In this document: piece after piece, positions 8,982-16,725 of the stretch
Layout: the number at the start of each line of letters is the position of its first letter
How positions within the stretch are numbered: position 1 is the stretch's first letter
NCBI GenBank assembly: GCA_910579805.1
Contig: CAJTWM010000021.1
Location: 1 to 59,537 of the forward strand
DNA from: an uncultured Lachnospiraceae bacterium
Lineage (GTDB): Bacteria > Bacillota > Clostridia > Lachnospirales > Lachnospiraceae
Direction: 5' to 3'
DNA length: 59,537 nucleotides
Made by a program: the position numbers and the translations under genes
The notes under the pieces: model-generated
What the model saw: only the letters and a program-made list of their open reading frames with translations
Told to the model about the DNA's origin: nothing
The model's database searches: none

Positions 8982-10019
8982 ATGATTTTTCAGATTTATG
9001 ACGGAAGGACGGTTTGGCAGATTTTAGGATGGGTCATGGTATTTGCAGGGCTGATCGTGATGAACGAGATCGCGCGCCGTTCCAAACTTGGCGGGGCAAT
9101 CTGCTTTTTCGGGATTCCTGCGGTGCTTACCGTTTACTTTATTGCAATTTATATCGGGGCCGCACAGGGGGCGGAATGGGCGTTAAACAACCAGACCTAT
9201 GTGCATATGAACAGTTGGTTCCATTATGCCAAGCTGTATGCGGCGCTGGCAGGCTGTATCGGTTTTATGATCATCAAATATCATTGGGGAAGTTTGGGGA
9301 AATCCCATGCTTTTAAAGTATTTCCCTTTGTGATCGTTGCCATTAATATTCTGATCGCGGTAGTGTCCGACTTTGAATCCGTAGTCAGGGCGGGAAACGT
9401 GATGGGCGGCTGGTGGAAATCTTCCGAAGGCGTATGGCTTTACGGCGGCTGGTGGAATATTCTAAACGGTATCGCGGGTATCCTTAATATACTCTGTATG
9501 ACAGGCTGGTGGGGGATCTATTCTTCCAAGGACAAGAAAGATATGCTTTGGCCGGATATGACATGGTGCTTTATTTTGGCATATGATATTTGGAATTTCC
9601 AGTATACTTACCTGAATCTGCCTACCCATGCGTGGTACTGCGGATTCGCGCTGCTGCTGGCGCCTACGGTGGCCAACGCGCTTTGGAATAAGGGCGGATG
9701 GATTCAGAACAGGGCCAATACGTTAGCGCTATGGTGTATGTTTGCACAGGTATTCCCGCTGTTTCAGGACGGCAGCAGGTTTACCACGGTATCTTCCGTA
9801 TACGGCAGCGGGGGCGCGGCGGCAGCCTTTGGAGAAGCTATGCCGGCGACGGCGAATCCGGCGGCGCAGGGCGTTATTTCCGTGCTTTCCATCGCGGTCA
9901 ATATTGCCGTGTTCGCGGTAATTTTAATGAGGGCGAAAAAGCAGAAAAAGAATCCTTATACAAACGAGATCTTTACGGATCAGAAGGACTTTAAGACGGC
10001 GGTGGCCAGAGCGGAGTAG
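8982..10019 (+). CDS. Polytopic membrane protein, DUF5692-like
   Basis: This 345-residue protein has about nine or ten hydrophobic segments, many Trp residues and repeated 'GGWW' motifs around residues 138-160. I tentatively place it in DUF5692, a family of unknown function. ATG 8982 follows AGAGAGGGAGAG. The 192-base gap before it holds a hairpin (8928-8934 with 8953-8959) just before the ribosome site, which could be regulatory. The C-terminus is short, basic and cytosolic. No transporter motif was recognised. Confidence 0.65.
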   Translation: MIFQIYDGRTVWQILGWVMVFAGLIVMNEIARRSKLGGAICFFGIPAVLTVYFIAIYIGAAQGAEWALNNQTYVHMNSWFHYAKLYAALAGCIGFMIIKYHWGSLGKSHAFKVFPFVIVAINILIAVVSDFESVVRAGNVMGGWWKSSEGVWLYGGWWNILNGIAGILNILCMTGWWGIYSSKDKKDMLWPDMTWCFILAYDIWNFQYTYLNLPTHAWYCGFALLLAPTVANALWNKGGWIQNRANTLALWCMFAQVFPLFQDGSRFTTVSSVYGSGGAAAAFGEAMPATANPAAQGVISVLSIAVNIAVFAVILMRAKKQKKNPYTNEIFTDQKDFKTAVARAE

Positions 10020-10029
10020 TTGTCAGCGG

Positions 10030-10098
10030 CCGGCCTTCCGCTTGGAACGAAATTTGACAGGCAGATTTTGTTTCAGGCGGGAGGCCGGTTCCTTGTTT
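10030..10098. terminator. Convergent terminator hairpin
   Basis: A 12-bp GC-rich stem (10030-10041 with 10077-10088, one G-T pair) with a 35-base loop is followed by a T-rich stretch. It sits between the convergent DUF5692-like and HAAS genes. Confidence 0.5.
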
Positions 10099-10165
10099 GA
10101 TCTAATTGATACAGCCGGAAAGAAACATAAGCGGAGATTGTGCGTTTCCGCAGCCCGATAAAATG

Positions 10166-10741
10166 TTATTCGGCGGTATCCTTATCCAATGCTTTTCCTT
10201 TTATGGCGCTGACAGCCTGAATATATTTTAAGGTCAGTTTCCAGCAGCCTTTTCCGGCAAAGAAGAGCAGGAGTCCGGTAACGATGGAGACGGGAAAGGC
10301 CGCTATGGGGTTCAGGGTGTAGGAACCGAACTGAAAGGAAACATAGGGGAGGTCATAGCCGATTGCGTGGCCGGCCAGTTTGATCAGGGCGGCAAGCGGG
10401 GTCAGGACGCCGCATAAGGTCAGTCCCGCCGCCAGTACGGTTGTAACAGGCAGGACGAACATTCCGCTGATACCCGTCAGACTGTAAAAGGCTGTTACAA
10501 TGGCGAATCTGCGCAGGCTGAAGGCTTTGGTTCCGGAGATGGAATCTCCTAAATAGGCGGTGGCAAGCGCTTTGGGGCTGCCTAATTTTTCCAGAATCTG
10601 TTCAGGCGTCAATTCTTTTTTCATTTCCAGTTCCAGCATTTCGCTTTTGATTTCTTTGACGATGTCCACTCTGTCGGAAACGGGCAGAGGTCTTAAATAG
10701 CTGTCGATTTTTTCAAGATAATCGTTCATGATTTTATCCAT
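10166..10741 (-). CDS. HAAS/DUF1700 domain membrane protein
   Basis: This 191-residue protein opens with the HAAS signature ('YLEKIDSYLRPLP', 'DIVKEIKSEM', 'LGSPKALATAYLGD', residues 8-66), then has three or four hydrophobic segments. HAAS proteins are almost always paired with a PadR repressor and are thought to relay membrane or envelope stress. Here the PadR gene lies directly upstream on the same strand (98 bases apart). ATG 10741 has AAAAGGAG upstream; ATG 10729 is an alternative start. Confidence 0.82.
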   Translation of the reverse strand: MDKIMNDYLEKIDSYLRPLPVSDRVDIVKEIKSEMLELEMKKELTPEQILEKLGSPKALATAYLGDSISGTKAFSLRRFAIVTAFYSLTGISGMFVLPVTTVLAAGLTLCGVLTPLAALIKLAGHAIGYDLPYVSFQFGSYTLNPIAAFPVSIVTGLLLFFAGKGCWKLTLKYIQAVSAIKGKALDKDTAE

Positions 10742-10838
10742 AATATCGTTACTCCTTTTGATTAAAAGTTTTTGTTCATGTCGGTTTTACATTCATATGT
10801 TGTCAGATGTTGACAAAACCTCCGGTAGAGGCAAGGCG

Positions 10839-11168
10839 CTATTCTTGGATTTTAGAGATTGCCGCCAGTAAATTGTTCCATTCGTTGGTCATGGCATTCA
10901 GATATTCTTTGCCCTTTTCCGTGATGGAATAATATTTACGCGGCGGGAGCCCTTCCGTAGTCTCCTGCCAGAAAGAAGTGAGCAGTTCTTCCTTAAGAAG
11001 CCGTCTCAGTAAAGGATAGATGGTGCTTTCTTTTACGGACAGGATCGGGAGGGCGTCCAGTTCGCTGATGATCTCGTAACCGTAGTATGCCCTTTTGCTG
11101 ATCATCAGCAAAATACAAAATTCCAGAGTTCCCCGTTTGATCTGTGATTTCCAGTCTTCAATATTCAA
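10839..11168 (-). CDS. PadR family transcriptional repressor
   Basis: This 109-residue winged-helix regulator has 'TLEFCILLMISKRAYYGYEIISEL', 'ESTIYPLLRRLL' and 'PRKYYSITEKGKEYL', the PadR-N pattern with a short C-terminal dimer helix. The start codon is TTG at 11168, supported by GGAGGTG eight bases upstream. The gene begins inside a 14-bp inverted repeat (11163-11215), so autorepression is likely. It probably also controls the downstream HAAS gene in the same operon. The inducer is unknown. Confidence 0.88.
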   Translation of the reverse strand: MNIEDWKSQIKRGTLEFCILLMISKRAYYGYEIISELDALPILSVKESTIYPLLRRLLKEELLTSFWQETTEGLPPRKYYSITEKGKEYLNAMTNEWNNLLAAISKIQE

Positions 11169-11215
11169 TATACTATCACCTCCGTAGGTACATCGTAATA
11201 CATAGTATATTGAAT
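11163..11215. promoter_or_regulatory. Palindromic operator over the padR start
   Basis: A perfect 14-bp inverted repeat (11163-11176 with 11202-11215) has a 26-base spacer. A further half-site-like copy, ATAGTATAT, lies at 11219-11227. The repeats cover the TTG start and the leader of the PadR gene, a natural place for autoregulation. The AT-rich core also supplies TATACTAT-like -10 sequences on either strand. Confidence 0.6.
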
Positions 11216-11351
11216 GTCAATAGTATATCTGAAAATTTTTCACCTTCCGTCCTGCAGCGCACACATACTTTAACGCATCGACTTGCGGATAGAACAGCGT
11301 TACGCTATACTAAACATAAAAAACAAAAGAGGGTTCAGGGGGAGAAGCATC

Positions 11352-12212
11352 ATGAGTTTTGATTGGAAAAAAGACGGAAAAAGAATCGCAGTGATCTGTC
11401 TGGCGTCATTGATCATGGCGGTCAATATTAAAACTTTTGTAAGAACGGGAGGTCTGTATCCGGGCGGCGCTACGGGGCTGACGATATTGATCCAAAGAGT
11501 AGCGGAAATGTTTTTTCAGATTAATATTCCTTATACGGCAGTCAATTTAGTACTGAATGCGGTTCCGATCTATATCGGTTTTCGTTATATCGGAAAAAAA
11601 TTCACTTTGTATTCCTGCCTGATGATCGTGCTTACCAGTGTGCTTACGGATATTATCCCTGAAGAAGTGATTACCTATGACACGCTGCTGATCAGTGTTT
11701 TTGGCGGTCTGATCAACGGCGTCGTAATCAGTATGTGCCTGCATATGAATGCCACTACGGGCGGCACCGACTTTATTTCCATTTACCTTTCGGAAAAAAA
11801 CGGGGTGGATTCATGGAATCTGATCTTGGGACTGAATATCGTGATCCTGACTTTTGCCGGAATTTTATTCGGATGGGACAAGGCGCTCTATTCAATTATT
11901 TTTCAATATGCGTCGACGCAGATTCTTCGTACGCTCTATAAGAGATATCAAAAACATACGTTATTTATTGTGACAAACAAGACAAAAGAAGTCTGTGCAG
12001 CCATTTATTCCATAAGTAACCATGGGGCGACCATTTTGGAGGGGGAAGGTTCTTACGAGCATCATGAAAGAAATATCGTGTACTCCGTTGTGTCGGGAGA
12101 GGAGAGCAAAAAGGTGCTGCGGGAAATCAAAAAGGCGGATCCCACCGCTTTTATCAATATGTTCAAGACGGAAGAACTGGCGGGCAGTTTTTATCAGAGG
12201 CCGACGGAATAA
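11352..12212 (+). CDS. YitT family membrane protein (DUF161 plus DUF2179)
   Basis: The likely start is ATG 11352 (286 residues) after GGGGGAGAAG; an upstream in-frame TTG at 11283 lacks a ribosome site. Five or six membrane segments make up the YitT part ('GGLYPGGATGLTILIQR', 'HMNATTGGTDFISIYL'). A cytosolic C-terminal DUF2179 ('TLFIVTNKTKEV', 'GATILEGEGSYEH') follows from about residue 200. The family is widespread in Firmicutes with no settled function; transport has been proposed. It is divergent from the PadR/HAAS pair. Confidence 0.88.
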   Translation: MSFDWKKDGKRIAVICLASLIMAVNIKTFVRTGGLYPGGATGLTILIQRVAEMFFQINIPYTAVNLVLNAVPIYIGFRYIGKKFTLYSCLMIVLTSVLTDIIPEEVITYDTLLISVFGGLINGVVISMCLHMNATTGGTDFISIYLSEKNGVDSWNLILGLNIVILTFAGILFGWDKALYSIIFQYASTQILRTLYKRYQKHTLFIVTNKTKEVCAAIYSISNHGATILEGEGSYEHHERNIVYSVVSGEESKKVLREIKKADPTAFINMFKTEELAGSFYQRPTE

Positions 12213-12232
12213 TGGGAAAAGAACTTCTAACT

Positions 12233-12280
12233 GCCTATGGTAGTTTTTGCCTATGGCAGTTTTTGCCTATGGTAGTTTTC
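12233..12280 (+). repeat. Three tandem copies of a 16-bp unit
   Basis: Copies at 12233-12248, 12249-12264 and 12265-12280 share the unit GCCTATGGTAGTTTTT, with one change in copy 2 and one at the end of copy 3. They start 20 bases after the yitT-like stop codon. No open frame or stable hairpin explains them. Confidence 0.9.
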
Positions 12281-12384
12281 ACTCGTGGCAAAGGCTGCTT
12301 CACAAAAACAACATGATGGGAAAGGATGGAGAAAAGAAGAACGGATGGAGAAGCGCGGATATAGCCGGATAAAAACGAAAAAAT

Positions 12385-12413
12385 GTGTCAATTTACTAAA
12401 AATGTGATATACT
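12385..12413 (+). promoter_or_regulatory. Promoter of the HTH-ImmA-PIN module
   Basis: GTGTCA (12385-12390) and an extended -10 TGATATACT (hexamer 12408-12413) are 17 bases apart. The promoter is about 90 bases before the HTH gene, leaving a leader with no obvious structure. Confidence 0.55.
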
Positions 12414-12501
12414 AAATATAAAGAAAGTTCGTGACAAAATAGAAAAGAAGAAGTATAATACTGCTACTTAGCTTTTTGGTAAACGAAAGTGAGGTGTTGG
12501 T

Positions 12502-12846
12502 ATGATATATATTGGAAATGATGTGCGGGAAAGAATGGAAATGTTAGGTTTGAGTGTTGCGGACGTAGCTGACAGAACTTTTTTGGAGGAGGATGCAATT
12601 CTTGCAATTCTGAATAATGAAACGGCATTAGAAGAAATGGAAGAATTTGATTTATCACTGATTTGCGGTGTATTACATTGCCGGGAAGATTTTTTTTCAA
12701 ATTCGGATGCCAAGGAAAAGGATTTGCTGCTTGCGTCCATGAACAGAGGAATAGATACAGTAGACTCGATGAATGTCAAAGCGAAAATTCAGGATTTTAT
12801 GGATGATTTTGCTTTCATAGAAGGCGTGTTGTCAGAAGTCAGATAA
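12502..12846 (+). CDS. XRE-like helix-turn-helix protein, first gene of an ImmA/PIN module
   Basis: This 114-residue acidic protein has an XRE-type helix-turn-helix near residues 8-45 ('MEMLGLSVADVADRTFLEEDAILAIL' pattern, split here by position). It starts at ATG 12502 with GTGAGGTG upstream. In HTH plus ImmA/IrrE pairs the HTH protein is the repressor or antitoxin cleaved by the peptidase; I infer that role here. It is followed 12 bases later by the peptidase gene. The three-gene segment is clearly richer in A and T than its flanks, which suggests horizontal acquisition. The C-terminal helical part (about 75-114) has no recognised domain. Confidence 0.7.
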   Translation: MIYIGNDVRERMEMLGLSVADVADRTFLEEDAILAILNNETALEEMEEFDLSLICGVLHCREDFFSNSDAKEKDLLLASMNRGIDTVDSMNVKAKIQDFMDDFAFIEGVLSEVR

Positions 12847-12858
12847 GAGGGTGATTTT

Positions 12859-13617
12859 ATGACAGATTATGTTATTGAGGCAGTGAAAAAGGCCAGGAAA
12901 TTCTTTCATATAGAAGACTTTCCTGGTAATTTTTTTGATTTGCTTGAAAATCAAGATTATATTAAAAAATACAATTTACTTTTGTTTAAAGAAGATATAT
13001 CAAAATTAACGGGATTTATTGGATATGGAGAAAAAAAGATATCGGTAATCTGTATTAATTACAAAAGACCGATAGGCCATCAGAATTTTACATTGGCCCA
13101 CGAATTAGGGCATTGGTTTTTGCATTATGGGCAAAACATATCAGATAATGATAAAAACTGTGTATATTCCAGTGACAGGATTGAACAGGAGGCTAATTCT
13201 TTTGCGGCGGAATTGCTTTATCCGGAGAAACTATTTTCTCAGGATTATTTGAAAGTTTTAGAGAACGACTTGCTGCAAAATGGGAGACGGAAGGATTTGG
13301 CAATTTATATAGATACTTTATGTCATAAATATTGTCTTAGTTTTGATATGGTTTTTAGAAAAATATTATATAAAAGCAGACAAGTAGTCCAGCATGACAA
13401 AATAAAAAAGCAGATTGAGAATGCGCTGCATTGTAAGATATCTGAATATTTTGAGAAAGATTTTTATGTTCCTAATGAAAAATTACCGGAATATCAGCCG
13501 TTAAAAACGCCGTATTTGGAGTTAGAGAGAAGGATTGATGAACTTTTAGAGTTAGGGAAAATCGGTAAGGCCACAGCCGAGTCAATCAAATATAGAAATG
13601 GGATCGGTATTGATTAA
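12859..13617 (+). CDS. ImmA/IrrE family zinc peptidase
   Basis: This 252-residue soluble protein has the zinc motif HELGH at residues 81-85 ('FTLAHELGHWFLHY') and the downstream Glu111 in 'EQEANSFAAELL', as in ImmA/IrrE (COG2856) peptidases. Such enzymes inactivate a partner HTH repressor or antitoxin by cleavage. The C-terminal third (about 170-252) is helical and charged and may sense a signal or bind the partner. ATG 12859 follows AGAGGGTG. The stop codon abuts the ATG of the PIN gene with no gap, so translation is coupled. Confidence 0.88.
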   Translation: MTDYVIEAVKKARKFFHIEDFPGNFFDLLENQDYIKKYNLLLFKEDISKLTGFIGYGEKKISVICINYKRPIGHQNFTLAHELGHWFLHYGQNISDNDKNCVYSSDRIEQEANSFAAELLYPEKLFSQDYLKVLENDLLQNGRRKDLAIYIDTLCHKYCLSFDMVFRKILYKSRQVVQHDKIKKQIENALHCKISEYFEKDFYVPNEKLPEYQPLKTPYLELERRIDELLELGKIGKATAESIKYRNGIGID

Positions 13618-14220
13618 ATGTATTATTTAGTGGATACAAATGTTTTTCTCCATGTGATTCATTCAAATATCTATGCAGTGGCCGCCTTGTGTAAGGAACA
13701 TAATAATGATATTACGATTACACAGACAATTTTAAATGAATTAGATCCGGGTTATTACAGAGAAAAAAATGATATATCCAGCAAAGAGGTGTATACGGCA
13801 GTAAACAGTTTAGTAACAGGCGCAAGGGGAGTAAAGATTATTAGAAAGATCTGCCCGAAAGATGTAGAAGGCGCAGTGGAAGAGCTTAAAAAAATTCGAA
13901 ATAGATTTTATAGCTGGATGAAAAATCCGGATTATTTACACAAAATGATAAAGGAAGGAAAAATTTCAAAAGAAGATATAAAGAAACCCAGTTTTAGAAA
14001 TAAAGATTTAGGAGAATGTGAGCTTTTGGCAATAGCAAAAGCATCAGCAGGGCAATATTTTATTGTTACGAATGACAAGGGGAAAGTGTATCAACATCCG
14101 GATCAAAATTTATTTGACGTATATGAAAATGATCCTGAGGTGATCATTCTTACAGGAGAGGACTGGATAAGAAAGATAGGTTTCACTAACAAAGAGAAAG
14201 AAGATACCAATGAAATTTGA
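13618..14220 (+). CDS. PIN-like (DUF4411-type) ribonuclease, candidate toxin
   Basis: This 200-residue protein opens with the PIN beta-strand 'YYLVDTNVFL' (Asp6, Asn8) and carries acidic residues at the other PIN positions: Glu41 ('ILNELD'), Asp130/Glu133 ('DLGECELLAIA') and Asp153 ('VTNDKGK'). It most resembles DUF4411, often found with an ImmA/IrrE peptidase. PIN toxins cut RNA. Activity here is inferred from the intact acidic residues. The ATG directly follows the peptidase stop, and an internal Shine-Dalgarno is absent, which supports coupled translation. It is AT-rich like the two genes before it. Confidence 0.78.
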   Translation: MYYLVDTNVFLHVIHSNIYAVAALCKEHNNDITITQTILNELDPGYYREKNDISSKEVYTAVNSLVTGARGVKIIRKICPKDVEGAVEELKKIRNRFYSWMKNPDYLHKMIKEGKISKEDIKKPSFRNKDLGECELLAIAKASAGQYFIVTNDKGKVYQHPDQNLFDVYENDPEVIILTGEDWIRKIGFTNKEKEDTNEI

Positions 14221-14310
14221 TAAAGAAATAGATACATACGTTGTTGCGCCGTTTATGCCGCTGACGCTTTAGGCGGAATGTTTGAATAAGTGAAGGGAAT
14301 AAAGATACAG

Positions 14311-15672
14311 ATGGAGAAGAATTTAACGACGGGCAGTGTGTTTAAAACAGTGCTGTATTTTTCGCTGCCGTATATCTTGTCGTACTTTTTGCAGACTTTA
14401 TACGGTATGGCGGATTTGTTTATCATCGGGCAGTTTAACGGTGTGGAAAGTACGACGGCAGTTTCCGTCGGCAGTCAGGTCATGCATATGCTGACGGTTA
14501 TGCTGGTAGGACTGGCAATGGGGACGACTGTGATGGTAGGACAGGCGGTGGGTGCGGGAAAACGGGAAGAAGCTTCTTATGCGATAGGGAATACGGTCAT
14601 TTTGTTTATGGGATTGTCCGTTTTTTTAATGATCGGGCTGCTTCTTGCCGTAAAGCCGATCGTAACGGTCATGTCCACGCCTGCCGAAGCGGTATCGGGG
14701 ACGGTTTCTTATCTTACGATCTGCTTTATCGGGATTCCGTTTATTACTGCCTATAATATTATCAGTTCTATTTTCCGGGGCATGGGGGATTCCAAAAGTC
14801 CCATGTATTTTATTGCGGTGGCCTGTGTGGCCAATATTGTGTTGGATTATCTGTTTATTGGCGGCATGGGGCTTGGCCCTGCAGGGGCGGCGCTTGGGAC
14901 GACGATCTCCCAGACTGTCAGTGTGGCCGTGTCCCTGTTCGTGATCTTAAAACGGAAAACCGGGATAGCGCTTACCAAAAGGGAGATCAGGCCGCGCCGC
15001 AGGACGATGGCGGGACTGTTAAAGATCGGGATTCCGATTGCGCTGCAGGACGGATTTATTCAGATCGCTTTTATTGTAATTACGGTGATTGCAAATAAGC
15101 GGGGGCTGAATGATGCGGCGGCAGTGGGGATTGTGGAAAAGATCATCGGGGTCTTGTTTCTTGTGCCTTCTTCCATGCTCCAGACGGTGTCGGCGCTTTG
15201 CGCGCAGAACATTGGCGCCGGTAAGCATGACAGGGCGCGCCTTACTTTGCGTTACGCCGCAGCCTTAACGGTGATCTGGGGAATCGGGGCAAGTATTCTC
15301 ATGCAGCTTGATGCGGAACCGTTTGTGGGACTGTTTTCGGAAAATATGCAGGTGGTGGCGCTTGGCGGACAGTATATGCGGGGATATGTGTGGGATACGA
15401 TTCTGGCAGGAATCCATTTTTGCTTTAGCGGTTATTTTTGCGCTTACGGGTGGTCAGCTATTTCTTTTATCCATAATTCCGTGTCAATCGTTTGCGTCCG
15501 CGTACCGCTCGCCTATCTTGCGTCCGCATACTTTGCGGATACGCTGTTTCCTATGGGGATTGCCTCTCCGGCAGGCTCTGCGCTTTCAGTCGTGATCTGT
15601 GTGTGTGCCTTTCTTTGGATGACAGGAAAAAGATGTAAAAATGTGCCCGGATGTGGAGAGGAGGAATCATGA
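14311..15672 (+). CDS. MATE family multidrug/Na+ antiporter
   Basis: This protein has 453 residues from ATG 14311 (AAGGGA site at 14293-14298; a GTG at 14290 lacks one). Twelve hydrophobic segments form two homologous halves. The N-terminal 'GSVFKTVLYFSLPYILSYFLQTLYGMADLFIIGQF' region is typical of clostridial MATE exporters, which expel cationic drugs using Na+ or H+. The 'PAGAALGTTISQ' motif is also typical. Its stop codon overlaps the next gene's ATG (ATGA). Substrate unknown. Confidence 0.9.
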   Translation: MEKNLTTGSVFKTVLYFSLPYILSYFLQTLYGMADLFIIGQFNGVESTTAVSVGSQVMHMLTVMLVGLAMGTTVMVGQAVGAGKREEASYAIGNTVILFMGLSVFLMIGLLLAVKPIVTVMSTPAEAVSGTVSYLTICFIGIPFITAYNIISSIFRGMGDSKSPMYFIAVACVANIVLDYLFIGGMGLGPAGAALGTTISQTVSVAVSLFVILKRKTGIALTKREIRPRRRTMAGLLKIGIPIALQDGFIQIAFIVITVIANKRGLNDAAAVGIVEKIIGVLFLVPSSMLQTVSALCAQNIGAGKHDRARLTLRYAAALTVIWGIGASILMQLDAEPFVGLFSENMQVVALGGQYMRGYVWDTILAGIHFCFSGYFCAYGWSAISFIHNSVSIVCVRVPLAYLASAYFADTLFPMGIASPAGSALSVVICVCAFLWMTGKRCKNVPGCGEEES

Positions 15673-15914
15673 GATACGAATGGATAGAAGAATATTTGCC
15701 GGATCCGGATGAAGGAGAATTTTTAAGATCCCAATATGAAGATATCATTCCCGGATATTATTGCAATAAAAAACATTGGAATTCCGTGAAGCCGGACGGA
15801 AATGTTCCGGACGATCTGCTGAAAGATCTTTTGGACAAATCTTACGGGCTGGTGCTTAGCGGGTTCAGTAAGAAGAGGCAGAAAGAAATACTGGAAGGAG
15901 ACGTTCCGGTATGA
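15669..15914 (+). CDS. Short MmcQ/YjbR-like protein
   Basis: This 81-residue protein starts at ATG 15669 with GAGGAGG upstream, overlapping the MATE stop. Its second half ('CNKKHWNSVKPDG', 'LLKDLLDKSYGLVL') matches the C-terminal part of MmcQ/YjbR proteins, which usually have about 110-120 residues. The central beta-rich region is missing, so it is either a reduced form or a remnant kept in frame. Coupling to the MATE gene and a good ribosome site argue that it is expressed. The function of the family is uncertain; a double-wing DNA-binding fold is known. Confidence 0.68.
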   Translation: MRYEWIEEYLPDPDEGEFLRSQYEDIIPGYYCNKKHWNSVKPDGNVPDDLLKDLLDKSYGLVLSGFSKKRQKEILEGDVPV

Positions 15915-15963
15915 CGGAAAAAGGAATGAGGCAGCCTGCCAAAGCAGGCGGAAAGGAGTTAAT

Positions 15964-16200
15964 ATGAACCCAGCATCGATTTTGAAACTGATGAACGCAA
16001 AAAATCAATTTATCAATAACCATCCGAAATTTGCCGCGTTTGCGCGCGCCGTTTATTCTGGCGGAATAGAGGCGGGGACGGTGATCGAGATTTCCGTGAC
16101 TAAGCCGGGGCAGGAGACAATGACTTCTAATATTAAAGTGCAGGAAACAGATTTGGAGCTGCTGCGGGAACTGCAGGAGCTGACTAAGGGAGGAATGTGA
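15964..16200 (+). CDS. Small conserved hypothetical protein
   Basis: This 78-residue protein starts at ATG 15964 after GGAAAGGAG. It has an N-terminal helical half ('SILKLMNAKNQFINNHPKFAAFARAV') and a beta-rich half ending 'DLELLRELQELTKGG'. Small proteins of this style are common in Lachnospiraceae, but I cannot name a family with certainty. It follows the MATE and YjbR-like genes and precedes a terminator, so it is probably the last gene of that operon. The 49-base gap before it contains a small GCCTGC/GCAGGC hairpin (about 15935-15950). Confidence 0.7.
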   Translation: MNPASILKLMNAKNQFINNHPKFAAFARAVYSGGIEAGTVIEISVTKPGQETMTSNIKVQETDLELLRELQELTKGGM

Positions 16201-16236
16201 CGGTTTTGGAAAAAATTATCGTTCTTAGTTTCGTGG

Positions 16237-16267
16237 GGCAGATCCGAACGGGTCTGCCTCTTTTTTT
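16237..16267 (+). terminator. Intrinsic terminator of the MATE operon
   Basis: A 9-bp stem (16237-16245 with 16250-16258) is followed by a run of eight T with one C. It lies 37 bases after the last stop codon. Confidence 0.88.
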
Positions 16268-16355
16268 ATGTGCAGGACTGTGCGGATGAAATTTCTAAAA
16301 TAATTCGGGTTTTTATGAAGTATAAGAAGGAAAGGCGTGTTTACCAAGGGATTTG

Positions 16356-16384
16356 TTGACATGATAATTTTCCTGTAATAAGAT
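16356..16384 (+). promoter_or_regulatory. Possible upstream promoter in the 525-base gap
   Basis: TTGACA (16356-16361), 17 bases and TAAGAT (16379-16384) form a promoter-like pair. Nothing coding with a good ribosome site follows before the second promoter at 16514, so it would make a long leader or a small RNA. The rest of the gap (about 16385-16510) is AT-rich and shows no other clear structure. Confidence 0.4.
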
Positions 16385-16513
16385 GAATCTCGTCTCCCAT
16401 AAACTGTGACGCACATCCCGGGGAAAGCAATTTTCAAACACACTCCGGTAAAGTTGAAAGAACCGGAAATAAGATGTTAAAAATAAAAAAAATAAAAAAT
16501 GATCATGTTTATG

Positions 16514-16542
16514 TTGACACTCCGATTTTTTTGCCTTATTAT
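16514..16542 (+). promoter_or_regulatory. Strong promoter of the PadR/ABC operon
   Basis: TTGACA (16514-16519), a 17-base spacer and TATTAT (16537-16542) are near consensus. The palindromes at 16554-16608 follow immediately, so a bound repressor would block the start of transcription. Confidence 0.75.
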
Positions 16543-16553
16543 ATGTCTATATC

Positions 16554-16608
16554 CGATATGTCGTATCTCGACATATCGACAGGGGACATATCGAGATAGA
16601 ACATATCG
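16554..16608. promoter_or_regulatory. Nested palindromic operators, probably for the PadR encoded downstream
   Basis: CGATATGTCG (16554-16563) and CGACATATCG (16569-16578) form a perfect 10-bp inverted repeat with loop TATCT. TATCTCGA (16564-16571) also pairs with TCGAGATA (16591-16598), and further GACATATCG/AACATATCG copies lie at 16585-16593 and 16600-16608. Four ACATATCG-type half-sites in 55 bases just after the -10 box fit cooperative binding of a dimeric repressor. Confidence 0.7.
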
Positions 16609-16725
16609 TCATAGCATGACGTTATAAGCATGATCTATGGCATGAAAGCGGACGCAGGTTTTCTTGTGAAGTTTTATCTGTATCTCAGACAAACGGCGCC
16701 ACGGATGTGAAAAAGGGGGATGAGA

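Noticed and set aside
16472..16597. Short frame of about 41 codons spanning the promoter and operators
   Set aside because: It covers the -35, -10 and palindromes of the PadR operon and has a poor ribosome site, so it is chance.
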